From: Streptomyces sp. Je 1-79
GTDB lineage: Bacteria; Actinomycetota; Actinomycetes; Streptomycetales; Streptomycetaceae
NCBI RefSeq assembly: GCF_025195125.1
Contig: NZ_JAMGSL010000001.1
Span: 62,001 to 126,000, forward strand
Length of the DNA stretch: 64,000 nucleotides
Direction: 5' to 3'
The notes beneath the pieces were generated by a model. The model did no database searches. It was given only the letters and a program-made list of their open reading frames with translations, and had not been told where the DNA came from. Below are positions 24,438-32,134 of this stretch, piece by piece. Each line of letters starts with the position of its first letter. Position 1 is the first letter of the stretch. Made by a program: the position numbers and the translations under genes.

Positions 24438-25343
24438 TCACTCCCCGAACCGTCCACGCCCGAGCTGTTCGCGCACCGGCACCACGGGATCGTTGACGAG
24501 GGCCCGGCGCTGCCAGTTCGCGCCGTCCACGACCAGCGTGTGACCGGAGACGAACCGGGCGTACGGCGAGGCCAGGAAGGTCGCCGCCCAGCCCAGCTCG
24601 CGCGGGTACCCCACGCGCAGGGCGGGCTGTCGGGCGTCCTGACGGGGTGCCCGCGCGAGCGCGCCCCGGATGTCGCCCGTCATGTCGTCGTGCGGCATCA
24701 GCCCCGGCACCAGGCCGTTGACCTGGATCCCGTACGGCCCCCATTCCACCGCCAGCGTCTCCACCAGGTTCTTCACCCCGGCCTTCGCCGCCGCCGAGTG
24801 GGCGAAGCCGGGGCCGCCGGTCCAGGCGTACGAGGCGCCCACGTTCACGACGGATCCGGGCGTCCGCGCGGCGAGGTGGCGCCGGCCGAACTCGCGGGTC
24901 ATGAACCAGGTCCCGGTGAGCGTGATGTCGACGACCGCGCGCCAGCCGTTGGGCGACAGCTCCTCCGCCGGTACGGGGAAGTTGGCCGCCGCGTTGTTCA
25001 CCAGGACGTCCGGACGGGAGCCGAGAGCCGCCTCGCAGGCGTCGAAGGCCCCGGCCACCGCCGCGGGCTCACGGATGTCGCAGGCCGCGGTCGCCACCCG
25101 GGCCCCGCCGATCTCGGTCAGCTCCCGCCGTGCGGCCTCCAGGCGGGCTGCGGTCCGGCCGACGAGCATCAGCCCGGCGCCCAGCCGGGCGAACTCGGCC
25201 GCGATCGCCTTCCCGAGACCCGACCCGCCCCCGGTCACCAGGACCGTCCTCCCCTCGTACGTCCCCGGCGGCAGCGCGCTCGTGCCGAGCGGGGGAGGGG
25301 CGGGCAGTCCCGGCGGATCCGTCTCCGTCTCTGCGTTCGTCAT
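24438..25343 (-). CDS. SDR oxidoreductase resembling 2,4-dienoyl-CoA reductase
   Basis: A 301-residue classical-SDR-fold protein. NAD(P) binding is by TGGGSGLGKAIA (about residues 35-46), and NNAAANFPVPAEELSPNGW matches the NNAA motif. The usual catalytic YxxxK is absent: the segment reads SYAWTGGPGFAHSAAAKAG. In 2,4-dienoyl-CoA reductases the Tyr likewise lies about 15 residues before the Lys (YAETG...SAKAG), and the following LAVEWGPYGIQVNGLVPG also matches that group. A role in degrading unsaturated fatty acyl-CoA is therefore likely, though the protein has a proline-rich N-terminal extension. The ATG at 25343 is preferred to the upstream one at 25391. Confidence 0.78.
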   Translation of the reverse strand: MTNAETETDPPGLPAPPPLGTSALPPGTYEGRTVLVTGGGSGLGKAIAAEFARLGAGLMLVGRTAARLEAARRELTEIGGARVATAACDIREPAAVAGAFDACEAALGSRPDVLVNNAAANFPVPAEELSPNGWRAVVDITLTGTWFMTREFGRRHLAARTPGSVVNVGASYAWTGGPGFAHSAAAKAGVKNLVETLAVEWGPYGIQVNGLVPGLMPHDDMTGDIRGALARAPRQDARQPALRVGYPRELGWAATFLASPYARFVSGHTLVVDGANWQRRALVNDPVVPVREQLGRGRFGE

Positions 25344-25412
25344 GCCGCATCGATAGCGGGTCGCGGGCGAGAACTGAAGCCCCGTCAACACGAGAGTGGC
25401 CCGAAGCCGCCC

Positions 25413-26378
25413 TCAGCCCGCGGCCGCGACCCTGCGGTCCAGCTCCTCCGTGATCAGCTCCATGTTGATGGCGACCCCGGCCCGGTAGCCGCCGCTCGCC
25501 GCGTTGATCACCTGCTCCTGGGCGCCGATCGCGTTGCCCGCCGCCCACACGCCCGGCACGCTCGTCCGGCCGGTCTCGTCCACGGCGACGAACGCCCCGA
25601 GCGGCGTCTCCTGGGTCTTGGCGCCCAGCGCGGTCAGCAGGCCGTCCCGGGGCGTCATCCGCGTACCGACGAAGAGCACGTCACGCTCCACGAGCCGGCC
25701 GTCGGACATCCGTACACCGGTGAACCGGTCGTCCTCGACGGCGAGGCCCGCCACCTCTCCCGCCACCACCTCGATGCCGGCCGCCGCCACCTGGGCGCTC
25801 TGCTCCTCGGGAAGCGGTCCGGCCGTGTGCAGGAAGAGGGTCACGTCCGGGGACCACTGGGAGACGATCAGCGCCTGAAGGGCGCCGAAGACAGGGTGGG
25901 CGAGCACGCCGAAGGCCTGGTCCCTGACCTCCCAGCCGTGGCAGTACGGGCAGTGCAGCACGTCCCGCCCCCAGCGCTCGGCGACGCCGTCGACGGAGGG
26001 GAGCTCGTCGACGAGGCCGGTGGTGACGACGAGGCGGCGCGCGCGGACCAGACGGCCGTCGTCCACGGTCACCACGAAGCCGTCGGTGTCGCCGATCTCC
26101 CGTACCGCTCCCGTCACCTGCCCGGTCGTCCACTCCACCCCGTACGCGGCGATCTCCCGCCGCCCCGTCTCCAGGAACTCCGCCGGGTTCATCCCGTCCC
26201 GGGAGAGGTAGCCGTGCATATGGGCGGCGGGGGCGTTGCGCGGCTCGCCCGCGTCGACGACCAGGGTCCGGCGGCGCGACCGGCCGAGGATCAGGGCCGC
26301 GCTCAGCCCCGCCGCGCCACCGCCGACCACCACGACGTCGTACTGGGGCGGTTCGCCTGTGCTCGTGTGTTCGCTCAT
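25413..26378 (-). CDS. Thioredoxin reductase-like FAD/NAD(P) oxidoreductase
   Basis: A 321-residue flavoprotein of the thioredoxin reductase fold. FAD binding is at VVVGGGAAGLSAALILGRS (about residues 16-34). A redox-active pair CPYC occurs in VLHCPYCHGWE, and the second nucleotide domain follows. The C-terminal FAD contact is VPGVWAAGNAIGAQEQVINA. A His precedes and a Trp follows the CxxC, as in the short low-molecular-weight type flavoproteins rather than true TrxB, whose motif is CATC. The reaction is thus a disulfide- or small-molecule-linked NAD(P)H reduction of unknown partner. It is divergent from an XRE-cupin regulator (start 26454), with two short dyads between, so control by that regulator is likely. 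Confidence 0.85.
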   Translation of the reverse strand: MSEHTSTGEPPQYDVVVVGGGAAGLSAALILGRSRRRTLVVDAGEPRNAPAAHMHGYLSRDGMNPAEFLETGRREIAAYGVEWTTGQVTGAVREIGDTDGFVVTVDDGRLVRARRLVVTTGLVDELPSVDGVAERWGRDVLHCPYCHGWEVRDQAFGVLAHPVFGALQALIVSQWSPDVTLFLHTAGPLPEEQSAQVAAAGIEVVAGEVAGLAVEDDRFTGVRMSDGRLVERDVLFVGTRMTPRDGLLTALGAKTQETPLGAFVAVDETGRTSVPGVWAAGNAIGAQEQVINAASGGYRAGVAINMELITEELDRRVAAAG

Positions 26379-26381
26379 ACC

Positions 26382-26435
26382 GCAAGCGTTGCCCGGCGGA
26401 GGGAGGCTGACAAACATTCTTGCCGTTTCCGCAAG
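26382..26435. promoter_or_regulatory. Divergent promoter region with GCAAGCGTTGC and CTTGC-N7-GCAAG dyads
   Basis: The 75-bp gap between the divergent flavoprotein and regulator genes holds GCAAGCGTTGC (26382-26392) and CTTGCCGTTTCCGCAAG (26419-26435). The shared GCAA/TTGC half-sites suggest two operators for the XRE-cupin regulator, one facing each gene. Confidence 0.55.
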
Positions 26436-26453
26436 GCGAGGCATGATGGAGTC

Positions 26454-27059
26454 ATGAGTGAACCAGCCGCATCCGGAACCGGGGACGAACGCATCGACGC
26501 CGTGCTGAACGAGGTCGGCCCACGGCTGCGCCGGATCCGGCGCGACCGCGGCGCCACCCTGGGGGACCTGTCCGCCTCCACGGGGATCTCCGTGAGCACG
26601 CTCTCCCGGCTGGAGTCCGGGCAGCGCAGGCCGAGCCTGGAGCTGCTCCTCCCCATCGCCCGCGCGCACCAGGTGCCGCTGGACGAGCTCGTCGGCGCGC
26701 CGCCGGTCGGCGACCCCCGGGTCCGGGCCAAGCCGATCGTGCGCCACGGCCGGACGATGTTCCCGCTCACCCGCCAGCCGGGCGGCCTCCAGGCGTACAA
26801 GGTGGTGCAGGAGAAGCCGTACGAGAATCCGGACCCGCGCGTCCACGAGGGGTACGAGTGGCTCTACGTCCTGTCCGGGAAGCTGCGCCTCGTCCTCGGT
26901 GAGCACGATGTCGTGCTGGGGGCGGGGGAGGCGGCCGAGTTCGACACGCGCGTCCCGCACTGGTTCGGCCCCACGCCCGACGGGCCGGTGGAGTTCCTGA
27001 GTCTCTTCGGTCCGCAGGGCGAGCGGATGCACGTACGGGCCCGGCCGAAGCAGTCCTGA
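26454..27059 (+). CDS. XRE-family regulator with C-terminal cupin domain
   Basis: A 201-residue regulator. Residues about 22-75 are a Cro/CI helix-turn-helix (LRRIRRDRGATLGDLSASTG, then ISVSTLSRLESGQRRPSLEL). Residues about 120-190 form a cupin ligand-binding barrel (HEGYEWLYVLSGKLRLVLGE, then VLGAGEAAEFDTRVPHWFGP), with His and Glu ligands of the usual kind. Such proteins sense small metabolites and control an adjacent gene, here the divergent thioredoxin reductase-like flavoprotein. GATGGAG precedes the ATG. A hairpin at 27065-27092 ends the transcript. Confidence 0.88.
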   Translation: MSEPAASGTGDERIDAVLNEVGPRLRRIRRDRGATLGDLSASTGISVSTLSRLESGQRRPSLELLLPIARAHQVPLDELVGAPPVGDPRVRAKPIVRHGRTMFPLTRQPGGLQAYKVVQEKPYENPDPRVHEGYEWLYVLSGKLRLVLGEHDVVLGAGEAAEFDTRVPHWFGPTPDGPVEFLSLFGPQGERMHVRARPKQS

Positions 27060-27064
27060 GGGAA

Positions 27065-27092
27065 GGGGCCGCGCGGGGTGAGGCCCGGCCCC
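27065..27092 (+). terminator. Hairpin terminator after the XRE-cupin gene
   Basis: GGGGCCG (27065-27071) pairs with CGGCCCC (27086-27092), six bases after the stop codon. Confidence 0.5.
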
Positions 27093-27131
27093 GGGTGCAA
27101 GAAGTCCGCGGCACATGGTTCCACCAGCCAC

Positions 27132-27143
27132 AAGCGACCGCTT
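27132..27143 (+). promoter_or_regulatory. AAGCGACCGCTT dyad before the qor-acyl-CoA dehydrogenase operon
   Basis: AAGCG-AC-CGCTT lies 49 bp before the quinone oxidoreductase ATG, followed by TTAGTATGCGACCGACCG. It fits a TetR-type operator or the core promoter of this catabolic operon; no regulator gene is adjacent. Confidence 0.45.
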
Positions 27144-27192
27144 AGTATGCGACCGACCGCGCAGTACGGACGACGGCTGGTGGAGGACCGCG

Positions 27193-28158
27193 ATGCAGGC
27201 ATGGCGAGTGCACGAGAACGGCGAGCCGGGCGAGGTGATGCAGCTCGACGAGGTGGAGACGCCCACACCGGGCGAGGGGCAGCTCCTCCTCAAGGTCCGC
27301 GCCGCCAACGTCAACTTCCCCGACGCCCTCCTCTGCCGGGGCCAGTACCAGGTCCGGCCGCCGCTTCCCTTCACCCCTGGCGTGGAGATCTGCGGCGAGA
27401 CCGAGGACGGCCGGCGGGTCATCGCGACCCCCGCCCTGCCGTACGGCGGCTTCGCCGACTACGCGGTGGCGGACGCGGCGGCCGTGCTGCCCGCCCCCGA
27501 GGCCCTCGACGACGCCGAGGCGGCCGCCCTCCACATCGGATACCAGACCGGCTGGTTCGGCCTGCACCGCCGCGCCGCCCTCAAGGAGGGCGAGACCCTG
27601 CTCGTGCACGCCGCGGCCGGCGGCGTCGGCAGCGCCGCCGTCCAGCTCGGCAAGGCCGTCGGCGCCACCGTCATCGGCGTCGTCGGCGGAGCGGACAAGG
27701 CCGAGGTCGCCCGGGCACTCGGCTGCGACGTCGTCGTCGACCGGCGCTCCGAGGACGTCATCGCCGCCGTCAAGGAGGCCACCGGCGGCCGCGGTGCCGA
27801 CGTGATCTACGACCCCGTAGGCGGCGACGCCTACACCCAGTCCACCAAGGTCGTCGCCTTCGAGGGACGGATCGTGGTGGTCGGCTTCGCGAGCGGGGTC
27901 ATCCCGTCGGCCGCCCTCAACCACGCCCTCGTCAAGAACTACTCGGTCGTCGGACTCCACTGGGGCCTCTACAACCTCAAGGACCCGGCGGCGATCCTGC
28001 ACTGCCACGAGACGCTCACCGAATACGCCGCCAAGGGCCTGATCAAGCCGCTGGTCAGCGAGCGCGTCCCGTTCGCCGGCGCGGCCGACGCCGTGCAGCG
28101 CGTCAGCGAGGGCGTCACCACCGGCCGGCTCGTCGTCCTGCCGGAAGGAGCCGCGTGA
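27193..28158 (+). CDS. NADPH:quinone oxidoreductase family protein (zinc-free MDR)
   Basis: A 321-residue medium-chain dehydrogenase/reductase. The N-terminal GroES-like part (MQAWRVHENGEPGEVMQLDE) and FTPGVEICGE are typical of quinone oxidoreductases, with no Cys/His catalytic zinc site. NADPH is bound by HAAAGGVGSAAVQLGKAVGA (about residues 138-157), followed by YDPVGGDAYTQS. GGAGG precedes the ATG. It is the first gene of a three-gene operon: its TGA overlaps the ATG of the next acyl-CoA dehydrogenase. Enzymes of this kind next to acyl-CoA dehydrogenases reduce enoyl-CoA or quinone intermediates, so a joint lipid or branched-acid catabolic role is likely but unproven. Confidence 0.88.
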   Translation: MQAWRVHENGEPGEVMQLDEVETPTPGEGQLLLKVRAANVNFPDALLCRGQYQVRPPLPFTPGVEICGETEDGRRVIATPALPYGGFADYAVADAAAVLPAPEALDDAEAAALHIGYQTGWFGLHRRAALKEGETLLVHAAAGGVGSAAVQLGKAVGATVIGVVGGADKAEVARALGCDVVVDRRSEDVIAAVKEATGGRGADVIYDPVGGDAYTQSTKVVAFEGRIVVVGFASGVIPSAALNHALVKNYSVVGLHWGLYNLKDPAAILHCHETLTEYAAKGLIKPLVSERVPFAGAADAVQRVSEGVTTGRLVVLPEGAA

Positions 28159-29354
28159 TGGCCACCGCGATCGACGCCGACGAACTGCGCACCCGCACAC
28201 GTCGGTTGCTCGCCGAGCACCCGCCCGCCACCACGGACCGCACCGACTTCCTGCGCGCCCGCTTCGACGCCGGGCTCGCCTGGGTGCACTACCCCGAGGG
28301 CCTCGGCGGGCTCGACGCCCCGCGCTCCCTCCAGGCCGTCGTGGACGCCGAACTCGCCGCCGCAGGCGCCCCCGACAACGATCCGCGCCGGATCGGCATC
28401 GGCCTCGGCATGGCGGCGCCGACCCTCCTCGCGTACGGCTCCGAGGAGGTCAAGCGGCGCTTCATCCGGCCGCTCTGGGTGGGCGAGGAGGTCTGGTGCC
28501 AGCTCTTCAGCGAGCCCGGCGCGGGCTCCGACCTCGCGGCGCTCGGCACCCGCGCCGTCCGCGACGAGGCCACCGGCGACTGGATCGTCCACGGCCAGAA
28601 GGTGTGGACGTCCAGCGCCCATGTCGCCCGCTGGGCCATCCTCATCGCCCGCACCGACCCCGACCTGCCCAAGCACCGCGGCATCACGTACTTCATCTGT
28701 GACATGAGCGACCCGGGCGTCGAGGTCCGGCCGTTGCGCCAGATCACCGGTGAGGCCGAGTTCAACGAGGTCTTCCTCACCGACGTCCGTATCCCCGACG
28801 CCCACCGGCTCGGCGAGACCGGCGACGGGTGGCGGGTCGCCCAGACCACCCTGATGAACGAGCGGGTCTCGATCGGCGGCGCCCGCATCCCCCGCGAGGG
28901 CGGCATGATCGGCCCGGTCTCCACGACCTGGCGCGAACGCCCCGAGCTGCGCACCCACGACCTCCACCGGCGGCTGCTCGACCTCTGGGTGGACTCCGAG
29001 GTCGCCCGCCTCACCGGGGAACGGCTGCGCCAGCAGCTCGTCGCCGGGCAGCCGGGGCCCGAGGGCAGCGCGATGAAGCTCGGCTTCGCCCGCCTCAACC
29101 AGGCGGTCAGCGGCCTGGAGGTCGAACTGCTCGGCGAGGAAGGGCTGCTGTACGGGGACTGGACCATGCGCCGCCCCGAGCTCGTCGACTTCACCGGCCG
29201 CGACGCCGGGTACCGCTATCTGCGTTCCAAGGGCAACTCGATCGAGGGCGGTACGACCGAGGTCCTGCTCAACATCGTCGCCGAACGCGTCCTCGGCCTG
29301 CCCGCCGAGCCCCGCAACGACAAGGACGTCGCCTGGAAGGACCTCGCGCGATGA
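28158..29354 (+). CDS. Acyl-CoA dehydrogenase, FadE-type (subunit 1)
   Basis: A 398-residue flavoenzyme of the acyl-CoA dehydrogenase family. The FAD-binding signature is WCQLFSEPGAGSDLAAL (about residues 112-128), followed by GQKVWTSSAHVARW. The segment YRYLRSKGNSIEGGTTEVLLN near the C-terminus carries the usual SNTIEGGTTE-like motif beside the catalytic region. Its start overlaps the upstream stop by one base and its stop overlaps the next gene by four. In actinobacteria, paired FadE genes of unequal type often form alpha2beta2 heterotetramers, as shown for cholesterol side-chain degradation. The immediate neighbours give no substrate. Confidence 0.9.
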   Translation: MATAIDADELRTRTRRLLAEHPPATTDRTDFLRARFDAGLAWVHYPEGLGGLDAPRSLQAVVDAELAAAGAPDNDPRRIGIGLGMAAPTLLAYGSEEVKRRFIRPLWVGEEVWCQLFSEPGAGSDLAALGTRAVRDEATGDWIVHGQKVWTSSAHVARWAILIARTDPDLPKHRGITYFICDMSDPGVEVRPLRQITGEAEFNEVFLTDVRIPDAHRLGETGDGWRVAQTTLMNERVSIGGARIPREGGMIGPVSTTWRERPELRTHDLHRRLLDLWVDSEVARLTGERLRQQLVAGQPGPEGSAMKLGFARLNQAVSGLEVELLGEEGLLYGDWTMRRPELVDFTGRDAGYRYLRSKGNSIEGGTTEVLLNIVAERVLGLPAEPRNDKDVAWKDLAR

Positions 29355-30427
29355 CTGACCTTCTCTACTCCGACACCGAGGACGACCTGCGGGCCGCGGT
29401 CCGCTCCCTGCTCACCGACCGGGCCGACCCGAGTGTGGTCCTCGGCGGGATCGAGAGCGGCGACCCGTACGTCCCCGGCCTCTGGAAGTCCCTCGCGGGC
29501 GAGATCGGCGCGGCCGGACTGCTGGTCCCCGAGAAGCTGGGCGGACAGGGCGCGAGCCACCGCGAGGCCGCCGTGGTCCTGGAGGAGCTGGGGCGCGCGG
29601 TGACCCCCGCGCCGTACCTCACCAGCGCGGTGGTCGCGACCGAGATCCTGCTCGCCCTGGACACCGAGAGCGCCCCGGTCGCCGAGCTGCTCGCGGGTCT
29701 CGCCGCCGGCCGCACGGTCGCCGTCCTCGCGCAGCCGCTGTCCACGGCCCCCGACGACGAGCCGCCCGTCACCGGCACCGTGAACGGGGTCGCCGACGGC
29801 GGCCTCGCCGACGTCTTCCTCGTGGAACGGGCCGACGGCCTCCACGCCGTACCGGCGGCCGACGCCACCGTGGAGCCGCAGACCCCGCTCGACCTGACCC
29901 GGCCGCTCGCCCGGGTCACCACGGACGCCGGCTCCGGCACCCGCCTCGCGGACGCCGCCACGGCCCGCGCGGCCGTCCGGCGCGGCCTGCTCGCGGGAGC
30001 CGGGCTCCTCGCCTCCGAGCAGCTCGGGCTCGCCGAGTGGTGCCTGGAGGAGACGGTCCGCCACACCCGTACCCGCTACCAGTTCAACCGGCCCGTCGGC
30101 TCCTTCCAGGCGCTGAAGCACCGCATGGCGCAGCTCTGGCTGGAGGTCGTCAACGCCCGGGCGGCGGCCCGCGCCGCCGCCGACGCGCTGGCCGCCGGCA
30201 GCCCCGACGCGCCGCTGACCGTCGCCGTCGCCCAGGCGTACTGCTCCAAGGTCGCCGTCCACGCGGCCGAGGAGTGCGTGCAGCTGCACGGCGGCATCGG
30301 CATGACCTGGGAGCACCCCGCCCACCTCGCGCTGAAGCGGGCCAAGTCGGACCAGATCGCCCTGGGTTCGGCGGGGCGGCACCAGGACGCGATCGCCGCC
30401 CTGGTCGGCCTCCCGGCGCCCGCATGA
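29351..30427 (+). CDS. Acyl-CoA dehydrogenase, second FadE-type subunit
   Basis: A 358-residue, shorter acyl-CoA dehydrogenase paralog. It has the N-terminal helical part (EIGAAGLLVPEKLGGQGASH) and the C-terminal four-helix part with RYQFNRPVGSFQALKHRMAQ and ECVQLHGGIGMTWEHPAHL, but its middle beta domain lacks the strong FAD motif (E-PGAGSD) seen in its partner. This asymmetry is what is found in heteromeric FadE pairs, in which one subunit supplies part of the active site. The ATG overlaps the upstream TGA (ATGA), so the two are translationally coupled. Heterotetramer formation is inferred. Confidence 0.87.
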   Translation: MTDLLYSDTEDDLRAAVRSLLTDRADPSVVLGGIESGDPYVPGLWKSLAGEIGAAGLLVPEKLGGQGASHREAAVVLEELGRAVTPAPYLTSAVVATEILLALDTESAPVAELLAGLAAGRTVAVLAQPLSTAPDDEPPVTGTVNGVADGGLADVFLVERADGLHAVPAADATVEPQTPLDLTRPLARVTTDAGSGTRLADAATARAAVRRGLLAGAGLLASEQLGLAEWCLEETVRHTRTRYQFNRPVGSFQALKHRMAQLWLEVVNARAAARAAADALAAGSPDAPLTVAVAQAYCSKVAVHAAEECVQLHGGIGMTWEHPAHLALKRAKSDQIALGSAGRHQDAIAALVGLPAPA

Positions 30428-30476
30428 CGGGAAAGTAAGGGGCCCTTGTGCCCGCACCCCTTTACATACTGTTTAA

Positions 30477-30493
30477 TTGCGAGTCGTTCGCAA
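30477..30493 (+). promoter_or_regulatory. Nur-like nickel box (TTGCGA-N5-TCGCAA)
   Basis: A perfect 17-bp dyad TTGCGA-GTCGT-TCGCAA starts 50 bp before the ATG of the first transporter gene. It fits the published Nur-box shape (TTGC-based arms, 5-bp spacing) of the Fur-family nickel regulator of S. coelicolor, which represses nikABCDE when nickel is present. A TACTGT -10-like element at 30467-30472 lies directly upstream. Confidence 0.7.
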
Positions 30494-30526
30494 CAACAGT
30501 TGATCTTGAAGAGGGGTGTGGGCACG

Positions 30527-32134
30527 ATGACCGCCCGATCCATACGCGGCGTGGCCGCCGCGACGCTGGCCGGAGCGATGGCCCTCACCGCGGCCGCCTG
30601 TTCGAACCCGGGCGGCACCGCCGCGGGCTCCGGCGGTCCGAAGGACTCCGCGGTCGTCGGCATCGCCTACGAGCCCGAGACGCTCAGCCCCCTCCTCGGC
30701 TACGGCAAGGACGGCAACTCCAAGATCTTCGACGGGCTCCTCGCCTTCGACGACAGCCTGCAGCTCCGCCCGGCCCTCGCCGCCGAGCTGCCCCAGGTGA
30801 GCGCGGACGGGCTGACGTACACGTACAAGCTCCGCAAGGGCGTGACGTTCAGCGACGGCAAGCCCTTCTCGGCCAAGGACGTCGTCTTCACCTACAGGAC
30901 CGTGCTCGACCCGAAGACGAACAACCCCTCCAAGACCGAGCTGGACGCCCTGAAGGACGTCAAGGCCGTCGGCGAGGACACCGTCGTCTTCACCCTGAAG
31001 TACCCCTACGCGCCCTTCGCCGAGCGCACCGTCCTCGCCATCGCCCCCGAACACGTCGCGGGCGGCCAGGACGTCAACACCGGGGCCTTCACCACCAAGC
31101 CCGTAGGCACCGGCCCGTACGTCCTCACCGACTGGTCCAAGGGCGAGAAGCTCAGCTTCAAGGCCAACCCCACCTACTGGGGCGGCGCCCCGCAGGTGAA
31201 GAAGTTCACCATGGCGATCATCAAGGACGACGACGTCCGCGCCACCAGGCTGCGCGCCGGTGACCTCGACGGCGCCATCCTGCCGCCCAACCTCGCCGCC
31301 GGGTTCAAGGGCGACAAGGCGAAGAAGACGTACGCCGCCAAGACGTACGACTACCGCACCGTCACGCTCCCCACCCACAACAAGGTCACCGGGGACACCG
31401 CCGTCCGCCGCGCCCTCGACGTCGCCGTCGACCGGCAGGCCATGGTGGACAAGATCCTCGAAGGCGCCGGAAAGCCCGCCTACGGGCCCGTACCCACCGA
31501 CAGCGAGTGGTTCGCCAAGGGCACCGAGCGCCGCCACGACCTCGACGCCGCCAAGAAGATCCTCGACGAGGCGGGCTGGAAGCCCGGCCCCGACGGTGTC
31601 CGTGTGAAGAACGGCGTCCGCGCCGAGTTCCCGCTCTGGTACCTCTCCGGCGACAAGCTCCGCCAGGACCACGCCCTCGCCTACGCCTCCGATGCCAAGA
31701 AGGCCGGCATCGCCGTCAAGACCCAGGGCGGCACCTGGGAGGTCATCGAGCCGCGGATGAAGACCGACGCGGTCCTCGCCGGCGGCGGCTCGCCCGGCGA
31801 CCCGGACTTCGACCAGTACCTGCTGCTGACCTCCAGCCTCGGCGGCGACGGCTTCAACAACATGGCCTGGTACGACAACAAGACCGTCGACAAGGCCCTG
31901 GTCGACGGCCGCCGCACCGACGACCCCGTGAAGCGGCGCGCGGCCTACGACATCGTCCAGCGCGAACTGGTGAAGAACCCCGGCTACACCTTCCTCACCC
32001 ACATCGACCACCTCTACGTGGTGAACGACAGCTGGGACGGCCTGACCACCCAGACCGAGCCGCACGACCACGGCCTCGCGTCCGGCCCCTGGTGGAACGT
32101 CGAGACCTGGAAGCCCAAGGGCGCCGCGAAGTGA
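30527..32134 (+). CDS. nikA: Nickel/peptide-type ABC transporter substrate-binding lipoprotein
   Basis: A 535-residue family 5 extracytoplasmic binding protein anchored as a lipoprotein (lipobox TAAAC, Cys about residue 25). The family blocks are IAYEPETLSPLLGYGKDGNS, GLTYTYKLRKGVTFSDGKPF, VGTGPYVLTDW and GGSPGDPDFDQYL. Family 5 includes nickel, dipeptide and oligopeptide binders. The nickel assignment rests on the five-gene order (binding protein, two permeases, two ATPases), as in nikABCDE, together with the Nur-like box just upstream. A TTTACATACT promoter region precedes it. If nickel is the substrate, it would serve urease or nickel superoxide dismutase. Confidence 0.75.
   Translation: MTARSIRGVAAATLAGAMALTAAACSNPGGTAAGSGGPKDSAVVGIAYEPETLSPLLGYGKDGNSKIFDGLLAFDDSLQLRPALAAELPQVSADGLTYTYKLRKGVTFSDGKPFSAKDVVFTYRTVLDPKTNNPSKTELDALKDVKAVGEDTVVFTLKYPYAPFAERTVLAIAPEHVAGGQDVNTGAFTTKPVGTGPYVLTDWSKGEKLSFKANPTYWGGAPQVKKFTMAIIKDDDVRATRLRAGDLDGAILPPNLAAGFKGDKAKKTYAAKTYDYRTVTLPTHNKVTGDTAVRRALDVAVDRQAMVDKILEGAGKPAYGPVPTDSEWFAKGTERRHDLDAAKKILDEAGWKPGPDGVRVKNGVRAEFPLWYLSGDKLRQDHALAYASDAKKAGIAVKTQGGTWEVIEPRMKTDAVLAGGGSPGDPDFDQYLLLTSSLGGDGFNNMAWYDNKTVDKALVDGRRTDDPVKRRAAYDIVQRELVKNPGYTFLTHIDHLYVVNDSWDGLTTQTEPHDHGLASGPWWNVETWKPKGAAK

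Noticed and set aside
30477-30493. Zur or iron (DmdR/IdeR) box instead of Nur
   Set aside because: Zur boxes have TGAAAATGATTTTCA-like arms and iron boxes TTAGGTTAGGC-like sequence; neither matches the TTGC/GCAA arms here.
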